Shown one piece after another: positions 36,103-44,498 of a stretch of DNA of 64,000 bases. The translations under genes were made by a program, and so were the position numbers. This stretch comes from Streptomyces sp. NBC_00083. GTDB taxonomy: Bacteria; Actinomycetota; Actinomycetes; Streptomycetales; Streptomycetaceae. The stretch lies in the NCBI RefSeq assembly GCF_026343295.1, contig NZ_JAPELY010000005.1:310001-374000 (forward strand), read 5' to 3'. The notes under the pieces are model-generated. The model saw only the letters and a list, made by a program, of their open reading frames with translations. It did not search any database and was not told the DNA's origin. How positions within the stretch are numbered: position 1 is the first letter of the stretch; each line of letters opens with the position of its first letter.

Positions 36103-37116
36103 GTGCCGCGCTCATATGCAACTCCACCCGTGGGCGATCTGCTGCGCCGCTACGACTCCCCCGGAGAGCCGCTCTCCTGCGAACGGGTCGCCCAGGGCCT
36201 CCTGAACCGCGGCTACCGCCTCGCCACCACCCGCGGCGACTACTTCCTCAAGCACCACCTCGACGGCGACCACGAGGCCATCGCCCGCCAGCACCGCGCC
36301 ACCGAACGCCTCCAGGCCCTCGGCGTGCCCGTCGCCCCGCCCGTACCGGATGCCCACGGCGACACCGTCGCGGTCATCGGCGGCCACTGCTACGCCCTGC
36401 ACCCCTGGGTGCACGGCCGCCACCGCGACGGCGCCCAGCTGTGCACCGTGGAATCCCGCCGCCTCGGCGCGCTCCTCGGACTCGTGCACACCAGCCTGGC
36501 CCAGGTCATGGAGCCCGACGTACCGCAGGGCGAGCACCACAGCGCCGATCCGGCGGACAGCCTCGCGCTCATCGACGACCTGGTCGCGCGGGCCCGCAGG
36601 CACCGGCCCCGGGACAGCTTCGACGAGCTGGCCGAACACCGTCTCCTGGAGCGGCGGGTGCTGCTCGGCGAGCACGCCCACCGCCGCCCCGCCGCCCCCG
36701 CGACCGGCGCCTGGGTGCACGGCGACTTCCATCCGCTGAACCTGCTGTACCGCGGCGAGGGCCGCTCGGCGGAGCCCGCCGCGATCGTCGACTGGGACCG
36801 GCTCGGCGTCCAGCCGCGCGCCGAGGAAGCGGTACGGGCCGCGGTGATCTTCTTCGTCCGCCCCTCGGGCCGGCTGGAGCTGGCCAAGGTGCGGGCGTAC
36901 GCGCGCGCCTACCGGCGGGCCGCCGGGGCCGACGCGGAGGAGCTGGCGGCCGCCGTGCACCGGGTGTGGTGGGAGCGGCTCAACGACTTCTGGATCCTGC
37001 GCTGGCGCTACCAGCTGCACGACCGAAGGGCCGACCCGCAGTTTCCTGCGGCATCGGCCCTGGCGGTCTGGTGGACCCGCGAGTACGAGGCGGTGTGCGA
37101 GGCCTTCGCGGGGTGA
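36103..37116 (+). CDS. Aminoglycoside-phosphotransferase-like kinase (HSK2/APH fold)
   Basis: 337 aa, GTG start at 36103. The APH-type kinase fold is recognisable by the ATP-lobe Lys in TRGDYFLKHHL, the catalytic loop WVHGDFHPLNLLYRG (Brenner motif HxDxxxxN), and the Mg-binding IVDWDRLG. A Trp-rich C-terminal helix bundle follows. The family phosphorylates small molecules (homoserine, choline, sugars, antibiotics); substrate and resistance roles cannot be inferred. No acetyl- or nucleotidyl-transferase accompanies it. It ends 15 bp before the convergent kinase gene. Confidence 0.78.
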   Translation: MPRSYATPPVGDLLRRYDSPGEPLSCERVAQGLLNRGYRLATTRGDYFLKHHLDGDHEAIARQHRATERLQALGVPVAPPVPDAHGDTVAVIGGHCYALHPWVHGRHRDGAQLCTVESRRLGALLGLVHTSLAQVMEPDVPQGEHHSADPADSLALIDDLVARARRHRPRDSFDELAEHRLLERRVLLGEHAHRRPAAPATGAWVHGDFHPLNLLYRGEGRSAEPAAIVDWDRLGVQPRAEEAVRAAVIFFVRPSGRLELAKVRAYARAYRRAAGADAEELAAAVHRVWWERLNDFWILRWRYQLHDRRADPQFPAASALAVWWTREYEAVCEAFAG

Positions 37117-37131
37117 GGGGCGCGTCTCCGG

Positions 37132-38838
37132 TCAGGGGCTCGGCTTGGTGCCGCCGGGACCGGCGTTGGCGCCCGCGTTGGCACCGCCCTGGATGGTCCC
37201 GGCGTTCCCCGCCGACGTCCCCGTATTGCCGCTGGACGTACCCGTATTGCCGGCGCTGGTGCCCGTCGAGGCGCCCGTGTTCCCGGACGACGTCCCGGTG
37301 TTGCCGCTCGACGTGCCCTCGTTTCCGGAGGTGGTGCCTTCGTTCCCGGAGGTCGTGCCCTCGGTGTCCGTGCCCTGGCTCGTTCCCGACGTCGTGCCCT
37401 GGTCCGTGCCCGGCGAGTGCGACGACTGGGACTTGCTCGGGGACGGCGACGCGGAGCGCGAGCGGTGGCGCGACGGAGACTCGCCGTTGCCGTTCGTGCT
37501 GCTGCTGTACGACTGGCCCGTGCTGGTGCCCGGGGTGTCCGGCGTCGACGGGGTGTCCGACGCGGAGACCGACGGCGAGGTCTTCGGGGAGTTCGAGGTC
37601 GTTCCGCCGCTGCCGCCCGAGCTTCCGCCCGAGTTCTGCGTGGCCTGGAGCGCGAAGGCGACGCCCGCGGCGATCGCGACGATGGCGAGCACCACGAAGA
37701 GCACCATCTTGCCGGAGCCGGACTTCTTCTGGGCGCCGTGGCCGTAGCCGTCGTATCCGCCGTCGTCCGGGTTGGACGGCGGCAGGATCGGGCCGCCGAA
37801 CTGCGAGGTGTCCCCGTGCACGGGGTGCCCCATGGCGGCGGTCGCGCCCGCGGTGCCCATCGCCGGGGTGCGGGCGTTCTCGTGCATCATCTCGACCGGA
37901 CCGGTGTTCCAGGTACCGGTGTGGCCGCCCTGCGCCTGGAGCATCTGCAGCCCGTACTGGACCAGGCCGCGCATCTCCTCGGCGGACTGGAAACGGTCGT
38001 CCGGGTCCTTGGCGAGAGAACGCATGACGAGACCGTCGAGTTCCGGCGGCGCGACATGCGCCACCTGCGACGGCGGCACCGGCATGTCCTGGACGTGCTG
38101 GTAGACCACCGACAACGGTGTCTCGCCGACGAACGGGGGCCGCTGCGCCAGGAGTTCGTACAGCAGACAGCCGGTCGCGTACAGGTCGGAGCGGTGGTCG
38201 ACGGCCTTGCCGAGCGCCTGCTCGGGCGAGAGGTACTGCGGGGTGCCCATGACCATGCCGGTCTGCGTCATCGTCGACTGCGCGCCGTGCAGGGCGCGCG
38301 CGATGCCGAAGTCCATCACCTTGACCGCACCGGTGTCGGTGATGATCACGTTGGCCGGCTTGATGTCACGGTGCACGATGCCGTGCTGGTGCGAGTAGGC
38401 GAGCGCTTCGAGCACGCCCGCGACGATGATCAGCGCCTGCTCGGGCGGCGGCGCGTCCGCGTCGACCAGGAGGTCGCGGATGGTGCGCCCCTCGACGAGC
38501 TCCATCACGATGTACGGGACGGTCTGGCCGCCCACGAAGTCCTCGCCGGAGTCGTAGACCGCCACCACCGCGTGGTGGTTGAGCCCGGCCACCGACTGCG
38601 CCTCACGCGTGAAGCGCGCCTTGGACACCGGGTCCTCGGCGAGATCGGCACGGAGCAGTTTCACGGCGACGGTGCGGCCCAGACGCACGTCCTCGGCGGC
38701 GAACACCTCGGCCATGCCGCCGCGCCCCAGCCGGTGGGTGAGGCGGTACCGGCCGTCGCCGACGAGACCGCCGACCCACGACTCGTGGTCCTGCCCATCG
38801 GCCATCCCGGCGCCGTTTCCGTCGGGTTCGGGTGCCAT
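37132..38838 (-). CDS. Membrane Ser/Thr protein kinase with repeat-rich outer tail
   Basis: 568 aa. Hanks-type kinase domain (about 30-300): glycine loop LGRGGMAEVF, ATP Lys60, catalytic loop GIVHRDIKPANV, DFG in KVMDFGIARAL, and activation segment TMTQTGMVMGTPQYLSPEQA. A flexible linker (about 300-375) precedes one membrane helix (about 378-398). The outer tail of about 170 residues is Ser/Thr/Gly/Asn-rich and ends in heptad-like units GTTSGNE and GTSSGNT. There are no PASTA repeats, so peptidoglycan sensing by PASTA is not expected. It is divergent from a second kinase, with 324 bp between the starts. Confidence 0.9.
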   Translation of the reverse strand: MAPEPDGNGAGMADGQDHESWVGGLVGDGRYRLTHRLGRGGMAEVFAAEDVRLGRTVAVKLLRADLAEDPVSKARFTREAQSVAGLNHHAVVAVYDSGEDFVGGQTVPYIVMELVEGRTIRDLLVDADAPPPEQALIIVAGVLEALAYSHQHGIVHRDIKPANVIITDTGAVKVMDFGIARALHGAQSTMTQTGMVMGTPQYLSPEQALGKAVDHRSDLYATGCLLYELLAQRPPFVGETPLSVVYQHVQDMPVPPSQVAHVAPPELDGLVMRSLAKDPDDRFQSAEEMRGLVQYGLQMLQAQGGHTGTWNTGPVEMMHENARTPAMGTAGATAAMGHPVHGDTSQFGGPILPPSNPDDGGYDGYGHGAQKKSGSGKMVLFVVLAIVAIAAGVAFALQATQNSGGSSGGSGGTTSNSPKTSPSVSASDTPSTPDTPGTSTGQSYSSSTNGNGESPSRHRSRSASPSPSKSQSSHSPGTDQGTTSGTSQGTDTEGTTSGNEGTTSGNEGTSSGNTGTSSGNTGASTGTSAGNTGTSSGNTGTSAGNAGTIQGGANAGANAGPGGTKPSP

Positions 38839-39162
38839 CAGTCCTCGCCGTCGTATCTGGCCGCGTCCGCGGTCTTCCCTTACGGTCTTCTGTCGTGCTC
38901 ATCCGCTGGTTGTGCAGTAGTGCACGCTACAGCGTTGGCGGGGGGCGCCGGTCCGGGATGGACCGGCCGTCCAATCGGTTCCGCGTGTACCCATGCACAT
39001 CTCGTACGGTTTCCATGCCATTCCTGTAACGCTTGCGAGTCTCTTCCCGTGCGTACGGTCACGGAACGGGCACCCGGCTTGACGTCACCCACCCCTCGGG
39101 CAGACTTGGCCTGAAAAATCGAGGATCAGCACTGGCCACCGCGCCAAGGGGGATGCACAGTC
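38839..39162. promoter_or_regulatory. Divergent promoter region of the two kinases
   Basis: 324 bp without coding signal. The octamer CGTACGGT occurs at 39003-39010 and 39052-39059, with a related TTACGGTC near 38880. These spaced copies are the only visible shared motif; no clear -10/-35 pair stands out. Confidence 0.35.
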
Positions 39163-40785
39163 ATGAGCCAGGACGGCGCACACGGCCGCTATGCGGGCGG
39201 TTCCATCGCGGGCGGGCGCTACCAGCTGCGCGACCTCCTGGGCGAAGGCGGAATGGCGTCGGTGTACCTCGCGTACGACTCCGCCCTCGACCGCCAGGTC
39301 GCCATCAAGACCCTGCACACCGAGCTCGGCCGGGAGCAGTCGTTCCGCGAGCGCTTCCGCCGCGAGGCCCAGGCGGTCGCCAAGCTGCAGCACACCAACA
39401 TCGTCTCCGTCTTCGACACGGGTGAGGACACGGTGATGTTCAACGGCTCCCCGGGCGGCGACGGCGTCATGCCGTACATCGTCATGGAGTACGTGGAGGG
39501 CGAGCCGCTCGGCTCGACGCTGCAGCGCGACATCCAGCAGCACGGCGCCATGCCCGCCGACAAGGCCCTCAAGGTGACCGCCGACGTACTGGCCGCCCTT
39601 GAGGTCAGCCACGAGATGGGCCTGGTCCACCGGGACATCAAGCCGGGCAACGTGATGATGACCAAGCGCGGCATCGTCAAGGTGATGGACTTCGGCATCG
39701 CCCGCGCCATGCAGTCCGGCGTCACCTCCATGACCCAGACCGGCATGGTCGTCGGCACCCCCCAGTACCTCTCGCCCGAGCAGGCCCTCGGCCGCGGTGT
39801 GGACGCCCGCTCCGACCTGTACTCGGTCGGCATCATGCTCTTCCAGCTCCTGACGGGCCGCATCCCCTTCGACGCGGACTCGCCGCTGGCGATCGCGTAC
39901 GCACACGTCCAGGAGGAGCCGGTCGCCCCGTCCTCCGTCAACCGGTCGATCACGCCGGCCGTGGACGCGCTGGTGGCCCGCGCCTTGAAGAAGAACCCGA
40001 ACGAGCGCTTCCCGAGCGCCCAGGTCATGCACGACGAGATCCACCGGATCGCCTCCGCGGGACAGATGGGCGCGGCCCCGGTCATCACCGGCGGCGCCCC
40101 GCCGGTCAGCGGCGCCGGTGTCGGCTCGACGGTCTTCCCGCCGCTCGACCCGGGGGCCGCTCCCGGCCCGCAGGGCAGCGTGCAGACGCCGTACCAGTCG
40201 GGCCCCTACGGTCCGCCCACCCCGGCGCCGACGCCGATGGCCCAGCCGTCGTACGGATACCCGCAGCAGCACGCGCCGATGGCGTCCCACACCCCGCCGC
40301 CCTACACGATGTCCCCGGCCCAGACCGCGGCCCCCGCGTCCGGCGGCGGCAAGCGGAACACCGGCGTGATCGTGGGCGCCGTGGCAGTGGCGCTCCTCGC
40401 GGTCGGCGGTCTGATCACGGCGCTGACCCTGAACAAGGGCGACGCGACCGGGGGCGGCGACGCCAAGGCCAGCACCTCGGCGGCGGCCGGCCACAAGGGC
40501 CCCGAGCGCGACCGCAAGATGGACACCGAGAAGTGCACCTCGCCGCAGACCTCCACCCTCGACCCGGGCAAGGTGCAGGCACCCGACTTCTCGTACAAGG
40601 ACATCCTGTCGGTGAAGTCCTGCATCCAGGCCGCCGGCTGGAAGGTCAACACGGAGACCATCGACGACGGCCAGTGGGGCCAGGACGTGGTGGTCACGCA
40701 GTTCCCCGCCGCAGGCGTCGACGTGGACAAGAAGAACGCGCAGTTCACGCTGCAGATCTCGTCGGGCAACCCGCCCAGTCAGTGA
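39163..40785 (+). CDS. Membrane Ser/Thr protein kinase with short PASTA-like outer domain
   Basis: 540 aa. Kinase domain (about 20-290) with LGEGGMASVY, Lys49, GLVHRDIKPGNV, KVMDFGIARAM and TMTQTGMVVGTPQYLSPEQA. A Pro/Gln/Tyr-rich linker is followed by a membrane helix (about 404-424). The outer part of about 110 residues has one PASTA-like unit (YKDILSVKSCIQAAGWKVN to VTQFPAAGVDVDKK). It belongs to the PknA/PknB-like kinases of actinobacteria, but dcw-cluster neighbours are absent, so a cell-division role is not implied. It ends in a strong terminator. The near-identical activation segments of this pair suggest an old duplication. Confidence 0.9.
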   Translation: MSQDGAHGRYAGGSIAGGRYQLRDLLGEGGMASVYLAYDSALDRQVAIKTLHTELGREQSFRERFRREAQAVAKLQHTNIVSVFDTGEDTVMFNGSPGGDGVMPYIVMEYVEGEPLGSTLQRDIQQHGAMPADKALKVTADVLAALEVSHEMGLVHRDIKPGNVMMTKRGIVKVMDFGIARAMQSGVTSMTQTGMVVGTPQYLSPEQALGRGVDARSDLYSVGIMLFQLLTGRIPFDADSPLAIAYAHVQEEPVAPSSVNRSITPAVDALVARALKKNPNERFPSAQVMHDEIHRIASAGQMGAAPVITGGAPPVSGAGVGSTVFPPLDPGAAPGPQGSVQTPYQSGPYGPPTPAPTPMAQPSYGYPQQHAPMASHTPPPYTMSPAQTAAPASGGGKRNTGVIVGAVAVALLAVGGLITALTLNKGDATGGGDAKASTSAAAGHKGPERDRKMDTEKCTSPQTSTLDPGKVQAPDFSYKDILSVKSCIQAAGWKVNTETIDDGQWGQDVVVTQFPAAGVDVDKKNAQFTLQISSGNPPSQ

Positions 40786-40806
40786 ACACACACCGCTGAT
40801 CCGTTC

Positions 40807-40837
40807 GGAGGCCCGGCACCCCTGGTGCCGGGCCTCC
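40807..40837 (+). terminator. Terminator after the plus-strand kinase
   Basis: Perfect 14-bp arms (40807-40820 and 40824-40837) with a 3-nt loop, 21 bp past the stop; a T-rich run (CCCTTTTTCG) follows at about 40851. Confidence 0.85.
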
Positions 40838-41018
40838 GTGCGTCGAGAGCCCCTTTTTCGTCGCGCGCGACGTGCCTCGCGCAGCGGGAAGGGTCCGGGC
40901 CACCCGTCCATTCGGCGCAGGCCGGCCGGCTCCCGGGATGCCGCGCAACTCGCCCCGTGTGACGCTGATTCGGCCACCTCAGGCGATCCTGCGCATTCGT
41001 ACGGGAAGGGGCCCCGCC

Positions 41019-41561
41019 ATGGCTCCAGGGGTCCGGTCGCTCACCGCGGCCGTTTCACTGACGGGAGCGCTGCTCCTGACGCCCCTGCCCCTCGCGGTCG
41101 CCGTCGGCGACCCGACACCCACCGCCTCCACGAGCCCGTCCGGCCCGGCCGGGCCGTCGCCCTCGGCCTCGGCGTCGGGGGTGAGTCCGTCCCAAGTGGC
41201 CGATGGCAACCAGCACCTCGCGGGCAGCCGGGCCGGCGTCGGCCGGATACGGCCGGGCCGCGTCGACACCCAGTACCCCGCCGTCTCGGACTTCTCCGAC
41301 GAGACGGTCCCGGCCCTGCAGGACACGAGCCCGCAGGCGCCCGCGCGGATCCCCGCCCCGGAGCCCTCTCAGCCGGCACCACCGCCGACGCCCGCCCCCA
41401 GGGACCCCCCGGCGCGCACTCATCCCCGGCACCATCAGACACCCCAGGCGCTCACCACCGGCGACTCCGATCTGCGGTTCCACGTCATGTCCCTGGGGGC
41501 GGGCCTCGCGCTGACCGGCCTGGGCCTCGGATTCCTGGCGCTGCGGCTCCGGCGGCCCTGA
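41019..41561 (+). CDS. Secreted, C-terminally anchored Pro-rich protein, function unknown
   Basis: About 180 aa from the ATG at 41019, with GGGAAGGGG before it. A signal-peptide-like start (SLTAAVSLTGALLLTPLPLAVAVG) leads to a Pro/Ser/Ala-rich region with few conserved features (VADGNQHLAGSRAGVG and VSDFSDETVPALQDTSP). The C-terminus has a membrane segment (MSLGAGLALTGLGLGFLAL) and ends in RLRRP, the pattern of membrane-anchored surface proteins without an LPxTG motif. I do not recognise a family. It lies between a kinase and the proteasome-activator gene. Confidence 0.6.
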   Translation: MAPGVRSLTAAVSLTGALLLTPLPLAVAVGDPTPTASTSPSGPAGPSPSASASGVSPSQVADGNQHLAGSRAGVGRIRPGRVDTQYPAVSDFSDETVPALQDTSPQAPARIPAPEPSQPAPPPTPAPRDPPARTHPRHHQTPQALTTGDSDLRFHVMSLGAGLALTGLGLGFLALRLRRP

Positions 41562-41606
41562 CCCGGATGCCGGGCGACCTGAACACGAAGACCGGCGAAG
41601 CGGCCG

Positions 41607-41622
41607 TGTTTCACGTGAAACA
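41607..41622. promoter_or_regulatory. parS site within a 38-bp perfect palindrome
   Basis: TGTTTCACGTGAAACA at the exact centre of a palindrome spanning 41596-41633 (outer arms CGAAGCGGCCG and CGGCCGCTTCG). It lies 35 bp past the Pro-rich protein gene and can serve as ParB site and as transcription terminator. Confidence 0.9.
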
Positions 41623-41720
41623 CGGCCGCTTCGGCCGGAATCGACACCTCCCCGGCGGTGGATCACCGCTTCCCGGGGGCACAACGGGATGTGAGGCACG
41701 TGTGCGAGAGAATGGGCGGC

Positions 41721-42260
41721 ATGGAGATGCCGAGGAACGATAAGTCGCCGGAGAGCCCCCACATCCTGGTCGTAGGCCAGGACGGCATGGCCATCGGCGG
41801 TGGAGACGACGAGTCCCGCGAGGTCCCGGTGACGGAGATGGTCGAACAACCCGCGAAGGTCATGCGGATCGGCAGCATGATCAAGCAGCTTCTTGAGGAA
41901 GTCCGCGCGGCTCCTCTCGACGAGGCGAGCCGTGTGCGTCTGAAGGACATTCACGCCTCGTCCGTGAAGGAACTGGAAGACGGCCTCGCGCCGGAACTGG
42001 TCGAGGAGCTGGAGCGCCTCTCCCTTCCCTTCACGGAAGAGGCGATCCCCTCGGAGGCCGAACTGCGCATCGCGCAGGCTCAGTTGGTGGGCTGGCTCGA
42101 AGGGCTCTTCCACGGCATCCAGACGGCGCTCTTCGCCCAGCAGATGGCGGCGCGCGCCCAGTTGGAGCAGATGCGCCGCGCGCTGCCGCCCGGTGTGTCG
42201 CACGACGAGGACGACGAGGGCGGCCCGCACGCGGGAGCCCGCTCGGGTCCGTACCTGTAA
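41721..42260 (+). CDS. bpa: Bacterial proteasome activator Bpa
   Basis: About 179 aa from the ATG at 41721, where GAGAG lies at a suitable distance; an ATG at 41712 is possible. Highly conserved Bpa core: VEQPAKVMRIGSMIKQLLEEVR, APLDEASRVRLKDIHASS, ELEDGLAPELVEEL and VGWLEGLFHGIQTALFAQQMAARAQL. The chain ends SGPYL, equivalent to the GQYL tail that docks into the 20S proteasome alpha ring of mycobacteria. It forms a dodecameric ring and feeds unfolded proteins to the proteasome without ATP. Proteasome core genes are not in the window. Confidence 0.93.
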   Translation: MEMPRNDKSPESPHILVVGQDGMAIGGGDDESREVPVTEMVEQPAKVMRIGSMIKQLLEEVRAAPLDEASRVRLKDIHASSVKELEDGLAPELVEELERLSLPFTEEAIPSEAELRIAQAQLVGWLEGLFHGIQTALFAQQMAARAQLEQMRRALPPGVSHDEDDEGGPHAGARSGPYL

Positions 42261-42323
42261 GCAGCACCGGGTCCGGCCCGCCGCGGCGAGCACGTGAGCC
42301 GCGGGGAACGCATGAACCATGGT

Positions 42324-42353
42324 GAAAGGGGACGCCGTCCGGCGCCCCCTTTC
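42324..42353. terminator. Bidirectional terminator between bpa and the quinone oxidoreductase
   Basis: Thirteen-bp arms with one mismatch (42324-42336, 42341-42353), 4-nt loop, between convergent genes. Confidence 0.7.
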
Positions 42354-42397
42354 TCGCGTCCCGCCCCCGCGTGCCCGCCCTCGTGCCGTCTCGCGCG

Positions 42398-43375
42398 TCA
42401 GGCAGTCAGCAGGATCTTGCCGATGTGCTGGGAGGATTCGAGTACCCGGTGGCCCTCGGCGGCGTCGGCCAGCGGCACCGTCCGGTCCACCACGGGCCGT
42501 ACGCCGCCTCCGGCGATGAGCGGCCACACGTGTTCCCGCACCGCCGCCACGATCGCCGCCTTCTCCGAGGCCGGCCGGCCGCGCAGCGAGGTGGCGGTGA
42601 CCGCGGCCCGCTTGGTGAGCAGTGCGCCCAGGTTCAGCTCGCCCTTGGCACCGCCTTGGAGCCCGATCACCGCGAGCCGGCCGTTGACGGCGAGTGCCCG
42701 TACGTTCCGTTCCAGGTACTTCGCGCCCATGATGTCGAGGATGACGTCGGCGCCGATGCCGTCGGTGGCCTTCAACACCTCGTCCACGAAGTCCTGTTCG
42801 CGGTAGTCGATCAGGATGTCGGCGCCGAGTTCCGCACAGCGCTCCAGCTTGGCCCGGCCGCCCGCCGTGACCGCGACCTTGGCGCCGATCGCCTTGCCGA
42901 GCTGGATCGCCATCGTGCCGATGCCGCTCGATCCGCCGTGCACCAGGAGCGTCTCACCGGGCCGCAGGTGAGACACCATGAACACGTTGGACCATACGGT
43001 GCAGACGACCTCGGGCAGAGCGGCCGCCTCGACCAGCCCCACCCCCTCGGGCACCGGCAGCAGCTGCCCGGTCGGTACGGCCACGCGCTGGGCGTAACCG
43101 CCGCCGCTCAGCAGGGCGCACACCTCGTCGCCGACGCTCCACCCGGACACCCCGGGGCCCAGCGCGGTGATCCGCCCCGAGCACTCCAGGCCCGGGTAGG
43201 GAGACGCGCCGGGCGGCGGGTTGTAGAAGCCCTGCCGCTGGAGCACGTCGGCACGGTTGACGGCGGCGGCGGCCACCTCGACGAGGACCTCGCCCTCGCC
43301 CGGTACGGGATCGGGGACCTCGGCCCAGATGAGCGCCTCGGGACCGCCCGGCTCAGGAATCGTGATCGCATACAT
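42398..43375 (-). CDS. NAD(P)H:quinone oxidoreductase, zinc-independent MDR family
   Basis: 325 aa from the ATG at 43375 (MYAITIPEPG). MDR fold without the zinc ligands of alcohol dehydrogenases: NRADVLQRQGFYNPPPGASPYPGLECSG is the PIG3/QOR-like N-terminal block, and the nucleotide-binding motif is LLVHGGSSGIGTMAIQLGKAIGAKV. It likely reduces quinones with NADPH in the cytoplasm. It starts 10 bp after the stop of the potassium-channel gene upstream on the same strand, so the two may be cotranscribed. Confidence 0.85.
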   Translation of the reverse strand: MYAITIPEPGGPEALIWAEVPDPVPGEGEVLVEVAAAAVNRADVLQRQGFYNPPPGASPYPGLECSGRITALGPGVSGWSVGDEVCALLSGGGYAQRVAVPTGQLLPVPEGVGLVEAAALPEVVCTVWSNVFMVSHLRPGETLLVHGGSSGIGTMAIQLGKAIGAKVAVTAGGRAKLERCAELGADILIDYREQDFVDEVLKATDGIGADVILDIMGAKYLERNVRALAVNGRLAVIGLQGGAKGELNLGALLTKRAAVTATSLRGRPASEKAAIVAAVREHVWPLIAGGGVRPVVDRTVPLADAAEGHRVLESSQHIGKILLTA

Positions 43376-43385
43376 GTCTGCGACG

Positions 43386-44498
43386 CTACTCCGGCCGGCC
43401 CTCCACCGGCCCACTGGCTCGTACGATCGTGATGAGCCGGTCCGTCAGCTGCAGGGGGCTCGCCCTGGCGTCGTCGTACGCCAGCAGCCGGTGGCCGCGC
43501 ACCACGCTGACCACCAGGTCCTCGGTGTCGCGCACACCGCGTCCGACCTCGCTCTTGCGTACCGGACGCTCCACCATGTCGAGCCCGCTGCCCTGCTGGA
43601 TCAGGTCCTCCATCACGGTGCCGGCGCTCGGGCTGAGCACGGACAGGCCGAGGAGGCGGCCGGCGGCGCTGGCGCTGGTGATCACCGCGTCCGCGCCGGA
43701 CTGCCGCAGGAGCGGCGCGTTCTCCTCCTCGCGTACCGCCGCGACGATCTTGGCGCCGCGGTTGAGCTGGCGGGCCGTCAGTGTCACGAGGACCGCGGTG
43801 TCGTCGCGCTGGGTGGCGATGACGATCTGGCGGGCCCTCTGCACCTCGGCGCGCAACAGCACATCGCTGCGGGTGGCGTCGCCGAGGACGCCGGCGAATC
43901 CCTCGGCGTTGGCGGTCTCGATCACCTTCGCGCTCGGGTCGACGACGACGACCTGGTCCTTTTTCAGGCCCCTCGCGCAGAGGGTCTGGATCGCCGACCG
44001 GCCCTTCGTCCCGAAGCCGATGACGACGGTGTGTTCTCGCAACTGGGCCTTCCAGCGGTTGAGCCGCCACTCCTCGCGGGTCCGTTCGGTGAGGACTTCG
44101 AGGGTGGTTCCGACGAGGATGATCAGGAACAGCACGCGCAACGGTGTGACCAGCAGGATGTTGGTGAGCCGCGCGCTGTCGCTGTAGGGCACGATGTCGC
44201 CGTAGCCCGTCGTGGAGAGGGTGACGGTGGCGTAGTAGACGGCGTCGAGGAAGTCGACCTTGCCGTTGGCGTTGTCGTGGTAGCCGCCGCGGTCGATCCA
44301 GACGATGAGCGTCGTCAGTATCAGCACCCCGAGCGCCATGAGCAGCCGCTTCGCGACCTGCCGCAGGGGCCGGTCGACGATCCGGCGGGGCAGCTGCACC
44401 CGCCGGGTGATGAGGTGTTCGCCCGCCTGTCGTGCCATCGCGTCGTGGCCGGGCAGTTTCACGTGAAACATCCGTCGCCGGAGCCGGTGTGGGCCCAC
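43386..44498 (-). CDS. Potassium channel with TrkA-N (RCK) domain
   Basis: 370 aa from a GTG at 44498; ATG codons at 44471 (MFHVK) and 44438 (MARQ) are alternatives. Helix 1 (LLMALGVLILTTLIVWIDRGG), a pore loop with the selectivity filter TLSTTGYGDIVPYS, and helix 2 (VLFLIILVGTTLEVL) form a two-helix K+ channel. The RCK/TrkA-N domain follows (VVIGFGTKGRSAIQTL, about 135-260), then a TrkA-C-like end. It gates K+ flux by ligand or redox state. The N-terminal coding sequence contains a parS site and overlaps the moeA 3' end by 40 bp. Confidence 0.88.
   Translation of the reverse strand: MGPHRLRRRMFHVKLPGHDAMARQAGEHLITRRVQLPRRIVDRPLRQVAKRLLMALGVLILTTLIVWIDRGGYHDNANGKVDFLDAVYYATVTLSTTGYGDIVPYSDSARLTNILLVTPLRVLFLIILVGTTLEVLTERTREEWRLNRWKAQLREHTVVIGFGTKGRSAIQTLCARGLKKDQVVVVDPSAKVIETANAEGFAGVLGDATRSDVLLRAEVQRARQIVIATQRDDTAVLVTLTARQLNRGAKIVAAVREEENAPLLRQSGADAVITSASAAGRLLGLSVLSPSAGTVMEDLIQQGSGLDMVERPVRKSEVGRGVRDTEDLVVSVVRGHRLLAYDDARASPLQLTDRLITIVRASGPVEGRPE
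44456..44469. promoter_or_regulatory. parS site at the moeA / potassium-channel gene overlap
   Basis: GTTTCACGTGAAAC, the 14-bp Streptomyces parS core. On the minus strand it supplies the stop TGA of moeA (ending CFT) and, in another frame, the MFHVK peptide of the channel. Confidence 0.88.

Noticed and set aside
37417..39114. Long plus-strand open frame opposite the minus-strand kinase
   Set aside because: The minus-strand frame has complete kinase motifs and a membrane helix. The plus-strand product is Arg/His/Gly-rich with no motif, the usual shadow in GC-rich DNA.
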